Of a DNA stretch of 64,000 bases, positions 46,051 to 55,908 are shown piece after piece. Under the pieces are notes generated by a model. The model saw only the letters and a program-made list of their open reading frames with translations, was not told the origin of the DNA and made no database searches. Location of the stretch: positions 19,870,082 to 19,934,081 of the forward strand of contig NC_067207.1 in assembly GCF_026262505.1 (NCBI RefSeq). The letters are read 5' to 3'. The stretch is from Trichomonas vaginalis G3 (Eukaryota > Parabasalia > Trichomonadida > Trichomonadidae). The translations under genes were made by a program, and so were the position numbers. Positions within the stretch are counted from its first letter, which is position 1; each line of letters opens with the position of its first letter.

Positions 46051-47135
46051 ATGAGCTTGAAAGAAGTATTCGAACAACATCCATGGAGGTCATTTAAGAA
46101 GTTCAATGAAGCTGCAAAGAGTTGGGGATTTACTAACAGAGCTGAAGTGAAAAGTTCTTTGACAAAAATGTTGTACATCAAACAAAAATAAACCCTTACG
46201 ACTACTTTTTACCAATTTACTCCAACACTCCTGACGCATACCAATTTGACACTCTCATTCAAAGCAGAAAAGGAGGACATAAACCATTCCTCATCTTCAT
46301 AAATGTTAACACTCGTAAAGCATATGCATATCCAATGAAAAATAAAGGAACTCGTGAAGTGTTAAGAGTTTTACAAAAGTTTGTAGCAGAACATAACCCA
46401 AGTACTTTAACATCAGACCAAGACAGTGCATACCTCAGCAATGAAATCACAGAATTTCTCATTAAGCATAACATAACTCACTACACTACTGAAGACCATA
46501 ACCATAACATACTCGGCATCATAAACCGCTTCATAAGGACTCTCAGAGATTTAAACCAAGAGCGAGACTTTACCGAAGAAACAATGAAACATTTTCTCGA
46601 AGTATATAATTCCTCAACACATTCTACAACAGGACATACACCAAATTCAATGACACAACAACAAGAAGAAAAGTATATACAAAAGAAACGAAGCCAAACA
46701 CAAAATATCAGAAATTCAACACAATTTACCCTCATTCCTGGTACAAAAGTTCGTGTAGTTCTTGACGACAAACCGTTGACAAAGAAACGTTTAAGGTTAA
46801 GTCGAAATTATTATATTGTAGACTCTACGCAAGGTAATGGATATCTTATAAAAGCTGCCGACGACTCTATTGCGTTTTATCCTCGACATAAATTAGTCGA
46901 AAGTAGTAATGGCAAACTTGCTGAAACCATTGACGAAGCAAAGCGAGGAGTGGTTATTGAAATACTTGGCTATAACACAAACGATGACACTTATAAAGTA
47001 AGATATGAAGGAGGCGTTGAAGATGTTATACCATCTAAGAACTTGAGAGAGTCGAAGCCAACACATCTGGGACCATTAGAGCGGGAGTACTGGAAAGACA
47101 AAAATATGCCAGAAAGAATAAGAAAATTCTTCTAA
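46051..47135 (+). pseudogene. Maverick integrase gene, E3 copy, broken
   Basis: RVE-type integrase, same parts as 18735-19818. Most of the core and the whole C-terminal region is one open frame: LTSDQDSAYLSNEI, the RFIRTLRDLN helix, and an SH3/chromo-like end (DTYKVRYEGGVEDVIPSK). Broken near its beginning. Directly downstream of the fibre gene, same strand. Confidence 0.75.
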
Positions 47136-47175
47136 ACTTTTTCATTAGATGTAAATCAGACAAAAATATAATTTA

Positions 47176-47224
47176 GGTGAAGAGGTTAGATCTCACCTGT
47201 TTTTTCACCTCTTTTTTCACCCCG
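47176..47224. repeat. intergenic word palindrome (mixed GGTGA/GGTTA)
   Basis: AGGTGAAGAGGTTAGATCTCACC, then TCACC words. One half-word differs (GGTTA facing TCACC), the only clearly mismatched copy. Together with the next copy it occupies the place of the KilA-N gene 2 cassette. Confidence 0.55.
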
Positions 47225-47266
47225 TGAATTTTCATGAATTTTCACAAAAGACCAAAAATAATGTTT

Positions 47267-47313
47267 AGGTGAAGAGGTGAGATCTCACCTGTTTTTTCAC
47301 CTCTTTTTTCACC
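47267..47313. repeat. intergenic word palindrome (GGTGA type)
   Basis: AGGTGAAGAGGTGAGATCTCACC followed by two TCACC words, after a TTTTCATGAATTTTCACAA spacer. Adjacent to the previous copy; in E1 the equivalent pair is separated by KilA-N gene 2. Confidence 0.6.
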
Positions 47314-47338
47314 TCTTGAATTTTCATGAATTTTCCCG

Positions 47339-47394
47339 AAATAAAAAATAAAGTTAGTTTTATTTTTTTTATTTTTTTATTTTGTATAAAAGAT
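47339..47394 (+). promoter_or_regulatory. shared promoter block (E3)
   Basis: AAAGTTAGTTTTATTTTTTT, an A/T run, TATTTTGTATAAAAGAT, then ATG 47395. Same block as upstream of 17718, 16217, 18557 and 49229. Confidence 0.5.
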
Positions 47395-48336
47395 ATGATT
47401 TCAACAATCGGCACAACAACAATTCAAACAACAACAGCACCAAACTCGTTAGTCATGAATCCTACGTCAATGTTAGTAGAGATGAAAAACTTCATTCCTT
47501 CTTCATATACTTTCGAAACAAAAATCCAGAAGATAAAGCAAGAACTTTTAACAAGTAATTTAGACTGTAGTGCGAAAGATGAAGAAAATGAAGAATATCT
47601 TTATGAAATGCAGGACATTATTGACCATTTACCCAAATTGCCTGAAATCCAACAACAAAAACTCACTATTCCTGAATTCGACGAAATTGAAGTGAAACCA
47701 ACTGACTCAGTAGAAATAAAGAAGTTCATACGTAAAGTAAATTATGAATTCCTTGGTTTTCATTGCAACCATAAGGTTATGGACAAAGATTGCGACATGG
47801 TATATAAAAACATTTCTGACATATATAAATCTGAGGAGTTTAAGACTTACGATAACTTTGTTTCATTAGTTGCAAAATGTGTTTGGGAAATAAGAGATAA
47901 AGATAGAAGAGGCAAAGTATGGAACGAACAAATAAGACCCGCTATGTTTGAGATGAAGAGAGCAATTGACGCCTTAGTTGTTTTAGCTGGTTTTATTTCA
48001 ATGTATAACGCAAAAATGAACCCGCAATGTTCAAAATGTAAGGCAGCAATTAGGAAATATAACTACTCAGTCAAAGAGATAGAAAGAATGAGAAACGACT
48101 ATGCAGACTTAAAGAAAGAAGCAGAAAAGCCAGCAGAAGATAAAATGAACATGTTAGAATTTCTGAACAAAAACTATCCAACAGCAGAAGATTTCCTTCT
48201 ATCTGACGTCAAGAAGAAGTATAAAGAAACCTTCGGTATTGTTAAAACTTTTGACATACTGACAGAAGAAATAGAAGCTACGAAATTGTTTAGGATTTCA
48301 AATATACATCGTACAATTCATGTAAAACGCTTGTGA
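47395..48336 (+). CDS. 313-residue Maverick protein with CxxC, E3 copy
   Basis: Orthologue of 16753-17718. ATG 47395 (MISTIGTTTIQTTT) matches the E1 start; longer in-frame sequence upstream only translates the promoter block. Lacks the eight residues inserted in E1 by a double hairpin. CSKCKAAIRKY and the coiled coil are conserved. Function unknown. Confidence 0.6.
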   Translation: MISTIGTTTIQTTTAPNSLVMNPTSMLVEMKNFIPSSYTFETKIQKIKQELLTSNLDCSAKDEENEEYLYEMQDIIDHLPKLPEIQQQKLTIPEFDEIEVKPTDSVEIKKFIRKVNYEFLGFHCNHKVMDKDCDMVYKNISDIYKSEEFKTYDNFVSLVAKCVWEIRDKDRRGKVWNEQIRPAMFEMKRAIDALVVLAGFISMYNAKMNPQCSKCKAAIRKYNYSVKEIERMRNDYADLKKEAEKPAEDKMNMLEFLNKNYPTAEDFLLSDVKKKYKETFGIVKTFDILTEEIEATKLFRISNIHRTIHVKRL

Positions 48337-48344
48337 AAAAACTG

Positions 48345-48392
48345 GGGTGAAAAAAGAGGTGAAAAAACAGGTGAGATCTCACCTCTTCACCT
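48345..48392. repeat. intergenic word palindrome (GGTGA type)
   Basis: GGGGTGAAAAAAGAGGTGAA, then ACAGGTGAGATCTCACC and CTTCACC, directly after the 313-residue gene. Confidence 0.6.
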
Positions 48393-48503
48393 AAATTATA
48401 TTTTTGTTCAAAGCTTCCACGAGAGAAAAGATTCCTCATTCGCTAAGGATTCCAAAAATGAAAAAATCATTGATTTCGGCTGAGAAAAAACAGCAAAACC
48501 CTT

Positions 48504-48566
48504 CTTCCACGGGAACAAAGAAATAAAGAAGAAATAAAGTAAATTTTTTATTTATTCCCGTGGAAG
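48504..48566. repeat. 12-bp inverted repeat CTTCCACGGGAA / TTCCCGTGGAAG
   Basis: Perfect 12-base arms 39 bases apart in a non-coding stretch unique to E3, with a related CTTCCACGAGA at 48416. It sits next to the tRNA-like segment; both are absent from E1. Confidence 0.55.
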
Positions 48567-48643
48567 ATAGAGCACTTTTATGACACTTTTTATTCACGAC
48601 AAACAAGACAAACAAAGAAAATAAGAAAATACGGCGCTGTCGC

Positions 48644-48713
48644 GGTTCGAACCACAGACTCTGACCCCTCCATAACACCACCTTAGACCACTGTGCTACG
48701 TAGCCTGTCGACA
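48644..48713 (-). ncRNA. tRNA-like segment, degenerate, E3 only
   Basis: Minus strand reads GGCTACG, TAGCACAGTGG (fits the Pol III A box TRGCNNAGYNGG), about 40 bases, then GGTTCGAACC (B box core). The translated frame VAQWSKVV...LWFEPRQ is the familiar false protein that tRNAs give. The D arm can form, but I cannot pair the acceptor or anticodon stems, so it is a tRNA relic, a tRNA-derived SINE head, or a Pol III control element. Unique to E3. Confidence 0.45.
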
Positions 48714-48746
48714 TAAGATTTTATAAATTGCATATTTGACGTAAAT

Positions 48747-49121
48747 TTATTTCCATCTAGCTTCCCACCGCATAAGATATTCATACGTGTTTGTAAGACA
48801 TTCATTAAACTTCTTTTCTATTGCATCTAATCTTGCGTTATTTTTTTCAATAGCTTGTCTGTATTCTTCATCATCTCCAGCAGTGTTTGGGTCTTCACGT
48901 TTAAAATATTCATTGTTAACCAATTTTTTATCTACAAATTTTATTAGTGTTTGATTCACTTCGTTATGATAACGGTCATATTCTTTCAATACGTAAGTGA
49001 AGACAAAATGCGTCGTACCTTCAATCTTAAAGCTTAAAGAACTTTCAACACAGTTTTGAGGGTCTGTCAGTGCGTCAATGAGATAGTATTCGAAGTCAGT
49101 CAATAATCTTTTTAAAGTCAT
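48747..49121 (-). CDS. 124-residue helical protein (E3 only)
   Basis: ATG 49121. Opening MTLKRLLTDFEYYLIDAL, hydrophobic middle strands (FKIEGTTHFVFTYVLKEYDR), and a helical acidic second half (QAIEKNNARLDAIEKKFNEC) ending WEARWK. Divergent from KilA-N gene 1. Not found in E1 at the matching place. Function unknown. Confidence 0.5.
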   Translation of the reverse strand: MTLKRLLTDFEYYLIDALTDPQNCVESSLSFKIEGTTHFVFTYVLKEYDRYHNEVNQTLIKFVDKKLVNNEYFKREDPNTAGDDEEYRQAIEKNNARLDAIEKKFNECLTNTYEYLMRWEARWK

Positions 49122-49174
49122 TTCATACAGGATAAAATTTAATGTTGTGAAGAAATAGTGTTTATCTCAGAAAA

Positions 49175-49228
49175 AATAACGCTAATTTTATTTTTATTTA
49201 TTTTTTTATTTTGTATGTAAAGACAGTA
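49175..49228 (+). promoter_or_regulatory. shared promoter block upstream of KilA-N gene 1 (E3)
   Basis: AAAATAACGCTAATTTTATT, then an A/T run, TATTTTGTATGTAAAGACA and GTAATG. Slightly diverged first half compared with the E1 blocks. Confidence 0.45.
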
Positions 49229-50089
49229 ATGACAACATCAGAGAACACAACAACAGTTATAGTCCATGAAGCAATAAATGAAGAATACGAGTACATACAA
49301 TATAACAAACAGTTACGTCTCATTCGTTCAGTCAAAGATGACATGTACCAAATGCAAAGTATTTTGACAGCATGTTATGCTCCAGATACTAAACTTCCTA
49401 AAGACTGGTTTAGGAACCAAAGCACTATTGAACTATTAAATGAAGCACAGCGAGACATACTTTTTTCTGAAAACAGTGAAGAACAGCGAGTAGGTAAAAA
49501 ACCCCAGTCGCCAAAACTCTATGAAAATCGTGAAAAATTGCCAAACGGTTTGAGAGGATATTATGTTCATAGACTTCTCGTAAATGTTGTAGCAATGTGG
49601 GCTTCACCTCGTTATGCTTGGTATGTTTGTAAACTTCTTGACGAAATTCACAGACAAGAACGCGAACAGATGGAAAAGAAACTTCAAGCAAAAGATGAAG
49701 TCATTGAATCCAAAGACAAAAGCATACAGAAAAGAATACCACGTTCAGTACCAAAAGGAAAGGAAAAGAGTTATAAGTATATGATTTACGCTGAAGAGAT
49801 GGAAAATGAAGAAGACAGAGATATGGTTATGTTGCATTTAGTCAGAAGAAACAACAAAAGCTTTTATGACCTTGCTAAGATTTACAAATCTGACAGAAAC
49901 TGGTTCTATCGTGAAAACTTACCGATTTCAATGACACCGAATGAGCAAATAAAGGAAATTGTCAAAAATACTCTTCCTCAAACACACTATGACATCAAAG
50001 GTTGCACAATACTTACATTCAAAGAAGACTTACCATTGTTAAAGGAAAAAATAACAGAGTATTTCGATAACTTCAAAGAGGAAGAATGA
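49229..50089 (+). CDS. KilA-N domain protein 1, E3 copy
   Basis: 286 residues from ATG 49229. Same layout as 15303-16217: DWFRNQSTIELLNEAQRDIL and LRGYYVHRLLVNVVAMWASP in the KilA-N region, then coiled coil and the C-terminal YKYMIYAEEMENEEDRDMV domain. It has one copy of the SEEQRVGKKPQSPKLYEN unit where E1 has two. DNA-binding regulator of the element, by family. Confidence 0.75.
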   Translation: MTTSENTTTVIVHEAINEEYEYIQYNKQLRLIRSVKDDMYQMQSILTACYAPDTKLPKDWFRNQSTIELLNEAQRDILFSENSEEQRVGKKPQSPKLYENREKLPNGLRGYYVHRLLVNVVAMWASPRYAWYVCKLLDEIHRQEREQMEKKLQAKDEVIESKDKSIQKRIPRSVPKGKEKSYKYMIYAEEMENEEDRDMVMLHLVRRNNKSFYDLAKIYKSDRNWFYRENLPISMTPNEQIKEIVKNTLPQTHYDIKGCTILTFKEDLPLLKEKITEYFDNFKEEE

Positions 50090-50143
50090 AAATCTAAGCT
50101 AATTTTATTTTTTTTTATAAAATTTTATCTCATATGAAAGAAC

Positions 50144-50359
50144 ATGAATTTAGAATATTCGGAACTCATGACAGAAGAGGAGAACGAACAGCATGTAAAA
50201 GATTATGCAAAATTTATGAAGACATACAAAGCATTTAAACAATATCTAAATGCTTCTAAAGATTATGCAAAATTTCTGAAGGTATATAAAGCTTATGAAA
50301 AAGCGTATGAAAAGTTTATACATTGGGGAATTGTTGTAAAATATCCATATGAAGACTAA
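50144..50359 (+). CDS. 71-residue repeat protein (E3 only)
   Basis: ATG 50144. Two imperfect ~24-residue helical repeats: KDYAKFMKTYKAFKQYLNAS and KDYAKFLKVYKAYEKAYEKF. Lys/Tyr/Ala-rich, amphipathic. Follows KilA-N gene 1 and precedes the convergent 157-residue gene. Not present in E1. Likely a real small gene because the repeat keeps frame; function unknown. Confidence 0.45.
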   Translation: MNLEYSELMTEEENEQHVKDYAKFMKTYKAFKQYLNASKDYAKFLKVYKAYEKAYEKFIHWGIVVKYPYED

Positions 50360-50377
50360 CCAAAAATATATTTTTGC

Positions 50378-50851
50378 TTAAATAGCTTCAGGGTCAATTT
50401 CTTCAACCATTTCACTTCCTTCGTCAATGTCAATTGAAGCTTCTTCAACCTTTGGTAAGAATTTCTGTATAACATCTTTGTTCGTTATTGTCTTCAGAGA
50501 TGAAGGATAATATTTCACATTTGTTTCACCCTTCTTATATTCTTTCTGTTCGGAAAGATTCATAGCAATACTGAAGAAGTCAATGTTAGAGTTCTTTATG
50601 ACAGTATAATGAGTATCTTTGACATTCACGAAGAAACTCTTTTGTTTCAAAACTACTGCTAACTCTTGTGAAGTATAACGTTTGCGGTCAATGACGATAG
50701 CTAATGGTCTGACATACTGACCAAACTTAGATTCTTTCACAAACTTCTTGTTAAAGATAATATTAACATTTGAAGCATTATTGAACTCATTCTTGATGGC
50801 AGTAGCGAGAGCATTGTATGAAAAGAACTTGCAATCTTGCATGTGTTTCAT
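50378..50851 (-). CDS. 157-residue acidic-tailed protein, E3 copy
   Basis: Orthologue of 14725-15198, differing at a few residues around position 25-32. Basic body, acidic tail (EEASIDIDEGSEMVEEIDP). Divergent from the polymerase gene 92 bases away. Possible ssDNA-binding protein, unproven. Confidence 0.6.
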   Translation of the reverse strand: MKHMQDCKFFSYNALATAIKNEFNNASNVNIIFNKKFVKESKFGQYVRPLAIVIDRKRYTSQELAVVLKQKSFFVNVKDTHYTVIKNSNIDFFSIAMNLSEQKEYKKGETNVKYYPSSLKTITNKDVIQKFLPKVEEASIDIDEGSEMVEEIDPEAI

Positions 50852-51109
50852 TAAAATAAAAATATTAAATTATTTTGAAAAATAACTTAAAAAAAATCTA
50901 ATCTAATTTTTTCAAAAATATTTTTTTTATTTCCTACTAAAGATGTATCGGAAGTTGTCTAAGTTAGAACACTCGGAAATAAAACAACTTCTTACAGAAG
51001 CTAATATAGATGTTGCAAAGCATTACGCAACAAACAAAAAAGCACTCGCTGACTTCATTAAAGACTATAATGGTGCAATAAGTTATGATAGAATTCATGA
51101 GTTCATAAA

Positions 51110-51135
51110 GCCGCAACGCGGCGAGGACGAAGTCC
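51110..51135. repeat. GC-rich double hairpin inside the polymerase gene (E3)
   Basis: GCCGC-AAC-GCGGC and GGAC-GAA-GTCC, two bases apart; same as 14015-14040 in E1. Confidence 0.6.
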
Positions 51136-54061
51136 ATGCAATAGCATTTCCTTTAAATGACGTTGCTATTGACTTATATCATAGACGTTCAGTACCTCAT
51201 GAAGTAAGAAGAGAGATGTTTGACATAACAAATGCGAACGTTGGTCATACTCGTAAAGCTCTTTCGCATGAAGTAAGAAGAGAAATGTTTGACATAACAA
51301 ATGCGAACGTTGGTCATACTCGTAAAGCTCTTTCGCATGATGTTCGTCAAGAGATGTTTGACATAACAAATGCGAACGTTGGTGAAACAAGAAGAAGAGA
51401 CGACACACTGAAACAACAGAGAAGAGAGATGTTTAAGAGCGCTATAGAACAAGTTCGCAAAGCTAACGATGTCATTCGTTCCATTGACGACAAACCAAAA
51501 GAAGGTGAGAGATGGTTAAAGAAAGATGAAGAGAATAGGAAGAGAAATGTGAAGTCAGGCAATAGACTCATTGACTTTAACATCGAAGCTTTAGATGAAC
51601 CAAACAGAGACTACTTACACAAACATTTCGGTAAGGTTTTCATGAGACTCTTAGAGAAAATTAAAATAAACTCACAACAGAGATGGATGGTATGTTATAA
51701 ACTTGGTGGAAAGTATGAATGTTCTACGTTAAACCTCAATAATATTGGAACATTACTACATCAGCTCTTGAAGGAGAACTTTATATCAGAGATAGAAGCA
51801 AATGCCGCAGGTATTGTTGAAATGCACTATGACTTCTTCTTGACAAACATAAAGAATCTTACCGAAATAAAGATGTATGATTTAACAGAATATGAAGGCT
51901 TAACGATGTCAGATGTAAAGAAAGGCAAACCAAAAAAGAGACCATATAGAGATGAAAGCACACTGACAAATGACCAGAAAGCCATTTTGGAAGCTCTTAA
52001 GCAAACAGGAAACCCAGCACTTATAGAAAGCTTTTGGAAAGATAATGGTGAAAAGAAGTTTTATAAGAAGAGAAGCGGTCAGTTCTGGAAGTATCTTTGC
52101 ACATTACCTATAAATCTTGAACGCTACCAAATCTTCAATGAACTGAACAAAAGAACTGCAACACTTATGACAGAGGACAATTGTTTCGTTTATGCTTGCA
52201 TTCAGGCTGGAGTAAATGAAGAAACTATTGACCACATGAGAGAAGTCATTCGTGTTAGAGACTTTCCTCAAAGTAAAGTACAAGAAATTTCTGACGCAAC
52301 AGGTATATCATTTAATGTTACCATTGGTTATTTCAATGAGTCAAGACATAATGAAATAAAGAGATATATACCAAAAGAATGCGAAACTGTTAGAACTATT
52401 GACTTACTTCTTGTTGAAGACCACTACATGCTAAATGAAAGATTACCAATGACAACATACTTCATTCGAAACTATAAAGAAATTCTCAAAGCTTGTGGTG
52501 GAATGAACATTGAGAAACAGATGAAGATTTATACAAAGAGAGAAGATAAATATGTAGTTCGTTATGATAGAACAACACCGTTATGGGATGTTATGAAAAC
52601 ATTGTGGGAGTGCAAATATTTCGAACCTATTTCTTATGGAGAACTTTTCACATATACTACTGACTTATATAAACAGAACCTTGCACCATTTAAAGATTTG
52701 ACATATGCTCCAAAGTATTGTGTACAACTGAAGAAGAAAGCAGAGTCAAAAGAAGTAAATAAAGCTAAATGTAAATTCATACCTGAGCACGTTTTCTTTG
52801 CTGACTTTGAGTGTAGTACGGATGGCTTTCATAAAGCTTTTAACATCTGTTATGACAGTGAAGATGGTTCAGTTAGTGAAAGCATTTGGGGTCAAAACTG
52901 TGCAACAGAATTTTTGGAAAGACTTCCTGACAAGAGTTTAATATATTTCCATAACCTCAGTTATGACATAAACTTCATCTTAAGACACATGACAGAAGTG
53001 AAAGGAACTCCCATCATTAAAGGTTCACGAACAATGCAAATAACTGGCTTATATAAAGGACGGGCAATTATTATAAAAGACTCTTACAGTGTTATAAATA
53101 AGAAGCTTAAACTATTTCCTGCTATGTTTAACTTACAAACAGGACCGAAAGAAGTATTTCCATATAACTACTACAGCAGTGTTTTGTTAGCAAATGACAA
53201 CAGAACTGGTGTCATTTCTGAAGCATGTAAGTTTATCCATGATGCAGATACATTTATGAAGAACATAGATTCCATCAAAGGTTGCAGAATAGATGAAAAC
53301 CACTTCGACTTAGAAAAATATAGCACGTTTTACTGCAAACAAGATGTAAGAATTTTAAGAGAAGGTTTTGTAAAGTTCCGCAATGACTTATTGAAAGAGT
53401 TTGATTTAAACGTTTATGACTACGTTAGTATTTGTTCTATTGCTAACAAATTGTTTGAAAACAGAGTATACTTCCCGAATGGAAATCTTTATGACCTCTC
53501 AAATAAACCAAGAGAATTTATTTCGAGATGCATTCAAGGTGGAAGATGTATGTTGTCAGATAACATGAAACAAAAGAGCAAAAAGAAACTCATTGCTGAC
53601 TTCGACACTGTTTCATTATATCCTTCAGCTATAGCAAGACTTTATACTTTAGAAGGTATTCCAAAAGTATTGAAGGATGAGATGTTAAGCACAGAGTATC
53701 TCATGAGACATTTATTCGATGATGACCAAAAGGAACCCATTGGTGAAAAGTTTATGTCTGGCTTCTTTGTTCTCATTAAGATAACAGAGATTGGTATACC
53801 CAGACACTTTCATTTAATAGTTTGCGACCCTGAACTAAATCCAGAACTTAACGTTCCAAGAAGTTCAAACACTTGCTGTCTCATGTATGTTGACCATATA
53901 ACATTACAAGACCTCATAAAATATCAAGGTGTCAAATGTGAAGTGTTGCAATACTATTAGATACTATTACGATGGAAACAGAGATATAGAGAATAAGAGA
54001 TGAAGTAAAGAAGTTGTTTGAGTTAAGGTTAAAGTATAAGAAAGAAGAAAACCCCTTACAA

Positions 54062-55013
54062 TGTTATATACGAAAACGATAAAAACGGTTTGACAGAAAA
54101 GTGACAACTTTACGTGTCAAAAATATAAAAAGTGATATTTTATTCATCATTATCTTCTTCATAATTTATTTCATATTCTTCGTCTTACCAACAAAAGATG
54201 GGAATGTGAACAATTGCGGGCAATTTTTAGCCATTTTGGCTTGGAACTAGAGCCTGCGAGGTACATGGATAGTATCAGTACCTCACAGGCTCTAGTTCTC
54301 TATATGGCGCCGAGAAATTTTGGTGAAATGTGTCGCATTTCACCAAAATTTTTTCGGCGCCATAGGATGAATTGGAGGGTGAAGATATTATTTCATACAA
54401 TACTACTCTCACCCTCCAATTCCCAGCCAAAATGGCTAAAAATTGCCCGCAATGTGAACAATTGCGGGCAATTTTTAGCCATTTTGGCTTGGAACTAGAG
54501 CCTGCGAGGTACATGGATAGTATCAGTACCTCACAGGCTCTAGTTCTCTATATGGCGCCGAGAAATTTTGGTGAAATGTGGTCGCATTTCACCAAAATTT
54601 TTCGGCGCCATAGGATGAATTGGAGGGTGAGAGATATTATTTCATACAATACTACTCTCACCCTCCAATTCCAAGCCAAAATGGCTAAAAATTGCCCGCA
54701 ATGTGAACAATTGCGGGCAATTTTTAGCCATTTTGGCTTGGAACTAGAGCCTGCGAGGTACATGGATAGTATCAGTACCTCACAGGCTCTAGTTCTCTAT
54801 ATGGCGCCGAGAAATTTTGGTGAAATGTGTCGCATTTCACCAAAATTTTTTCGGCGCCATAGGATGAATTGGAGGGTGAGAGATATTATTTCATACAATA
54901 CTACTCTCACCCTCAATTTTAATTACTTAAACTCATTCTATTTTTTTGACATGTAAATGTCACTTTTACTGAGATCTGACACAATGTCAGATCTCTTTTT
55001 TTCGTATATAAGA
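54062..55013. mobile_element. 952-bp non-autonomous DNA transposon made of hairpin arrays
   Basis: Ends read TGTTATATACGAAAA (left) and, inverted, TCTTATATACGAAAA (right), with weaker terminal similarity continuing for about 80 bases (AAAAGTGACA, TGTCAAAAA). Flanked by ACAA on both sides (54058-54061 and 55014-55017); the unoccupied E1 polymerase has ACAA once at this place, so the insertion and its 4-bp target duplication are clear. No transposase frame. Inside is a threefold ~250-bp hairpin array (54204-54920) and a terminal hairpin GAGATCTGACA/TGTCAGATCTC (54971-54995). Superfamily not identified. Confidence 0.8.
54204..54920. repeat. three ~250-bp units, each a chain of four hairpins
   Basis: Unit starts near 54212, 54459 and 54709. 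Each unit holds: TTGCGGGCAATTTTTAGCCA pairing across unit borders; GAACTAGAGCCTGCGAGGTA pairing with GTACCTCACAGGCTCTAGTT; TATGGCGCCGAGAAATTTTG pairing with its inverse; and AATTGGAGGGTGAGAG pairing with CTCTCACCCTCCAATT. Units differ by few bases. Open frames inside are by-products. Confidence 0.85.
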
Positions 55014-55908
55014 ACAAGAAATTATAAAACTCATTCTGAACAGCATTTATGGCAAAACTATTCTATCTCCTATTGAGTCAAAAATAACCATAGTAAATGA
55101 CAAAGATGCTATAAGATATGCTATAAGAAATTACAACCATATAGTGAAGTTCGAAGGTTTGGATGGTTCAGATAAAACTATTTTCAAGCTAACGAAAAGC
55201 ATTTGCAGACACTTTAACTTCTGTCCACTTGGTGTTAATATTCTGTCTATGTCAAAACGTATTATGAATGAAGTATTCTGTACTGCAGAGGACATGGGAC
55301 TTCAAATCTTTTACCAGGATACCGACAGTATGCACTTATATAATGAAGACATCCCAAAGCTTGCAGCAGAGTTTAAGAAGAGATATGGTCGCGAACTTAT
55401 AGGAAAGAACCTTGGTCAATTTCATAGCGACTTTGCAGAAATAACACCTGGAAAACAAAGTTTAGCTTATAAAAGTATTTTCTGTGGAAAGAAGACCTAC
55501 ATAGACTTACTCACTAACGATTTAAATGAAGTTGCATTTCACTGCAGAATGAAAGGCGTGAAGCAAGATGTTATTGCTTTAACCGCTAATGAAATGTTTC
55601 CTGAAGCTATACAATGCTATTACAATGAAGATAAGAACATTCACATACCTGTTGGAACATATGACAAAGACTCTGAGTTCAGTTTAATGAAACTTTACAA
55701 AGCACTTCATGATGGTCAAGAGATTGCATTCGACTTATGTAAGTCATGTCAACCTTGCTTTGCTGAAAAGTTCAACTTTTCAATAACGACTAAAACAAGC
55801 TTTATTCGTAAGTTGAAGTTCTGAGGTCATTTATTTTTGTCAGCAATGAGGTCATGAATGAGGTCATGAATGAGGTCATTCGTGATAAAAATAAAGCTAG
55901 CGTAGATT

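Larger units (their letters stand above)
50943..55824 (+). pseudogene. polB: family B DNA polymerase, E3 copy, interrupted by a DNA transposon
   Basis: Copy of the E1 polymerase (10359-14207). The first 1000 codons are open and contain the exonuclease motifs (FADFECS, HNLSYDINFI, YCKQDVRIL) and FDTVSLYPSA; the YQDTDSMHLY motif is in the last part, after a 952-bp insertion (54062-55013). It has three copies of the 23-residue N-terminal repeat (51197-51395), E1 two. Broken. Confidence 0.85.

Noticed and set aside
48644-48713. Functional tRNA gene
   Set aside because: A and B boxes are present but acceptor and anticodon stems cannot be paired by eye, so I call it only tRNA-like.
48436-48714. 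92-codon minus-strand frame starting MSTGYVAQW
   Set aside because: VAQW and WFEPR are the usual false translation of tRNA-like DNA; kept as a tRNA-like segment, not a protein.
5408-54100. Word ACGGTTTGACA seen at 5408, 16627 and 54087 as a common transposase site
   Set aside because: Three short matches, only one at a Maverick end; not enough to claim a shared binding site.
54214-54956. Overlapping open frames in the hairpin array
   Set aside because: They mirror the repeats on both strands and contain no domain; structure explains them.
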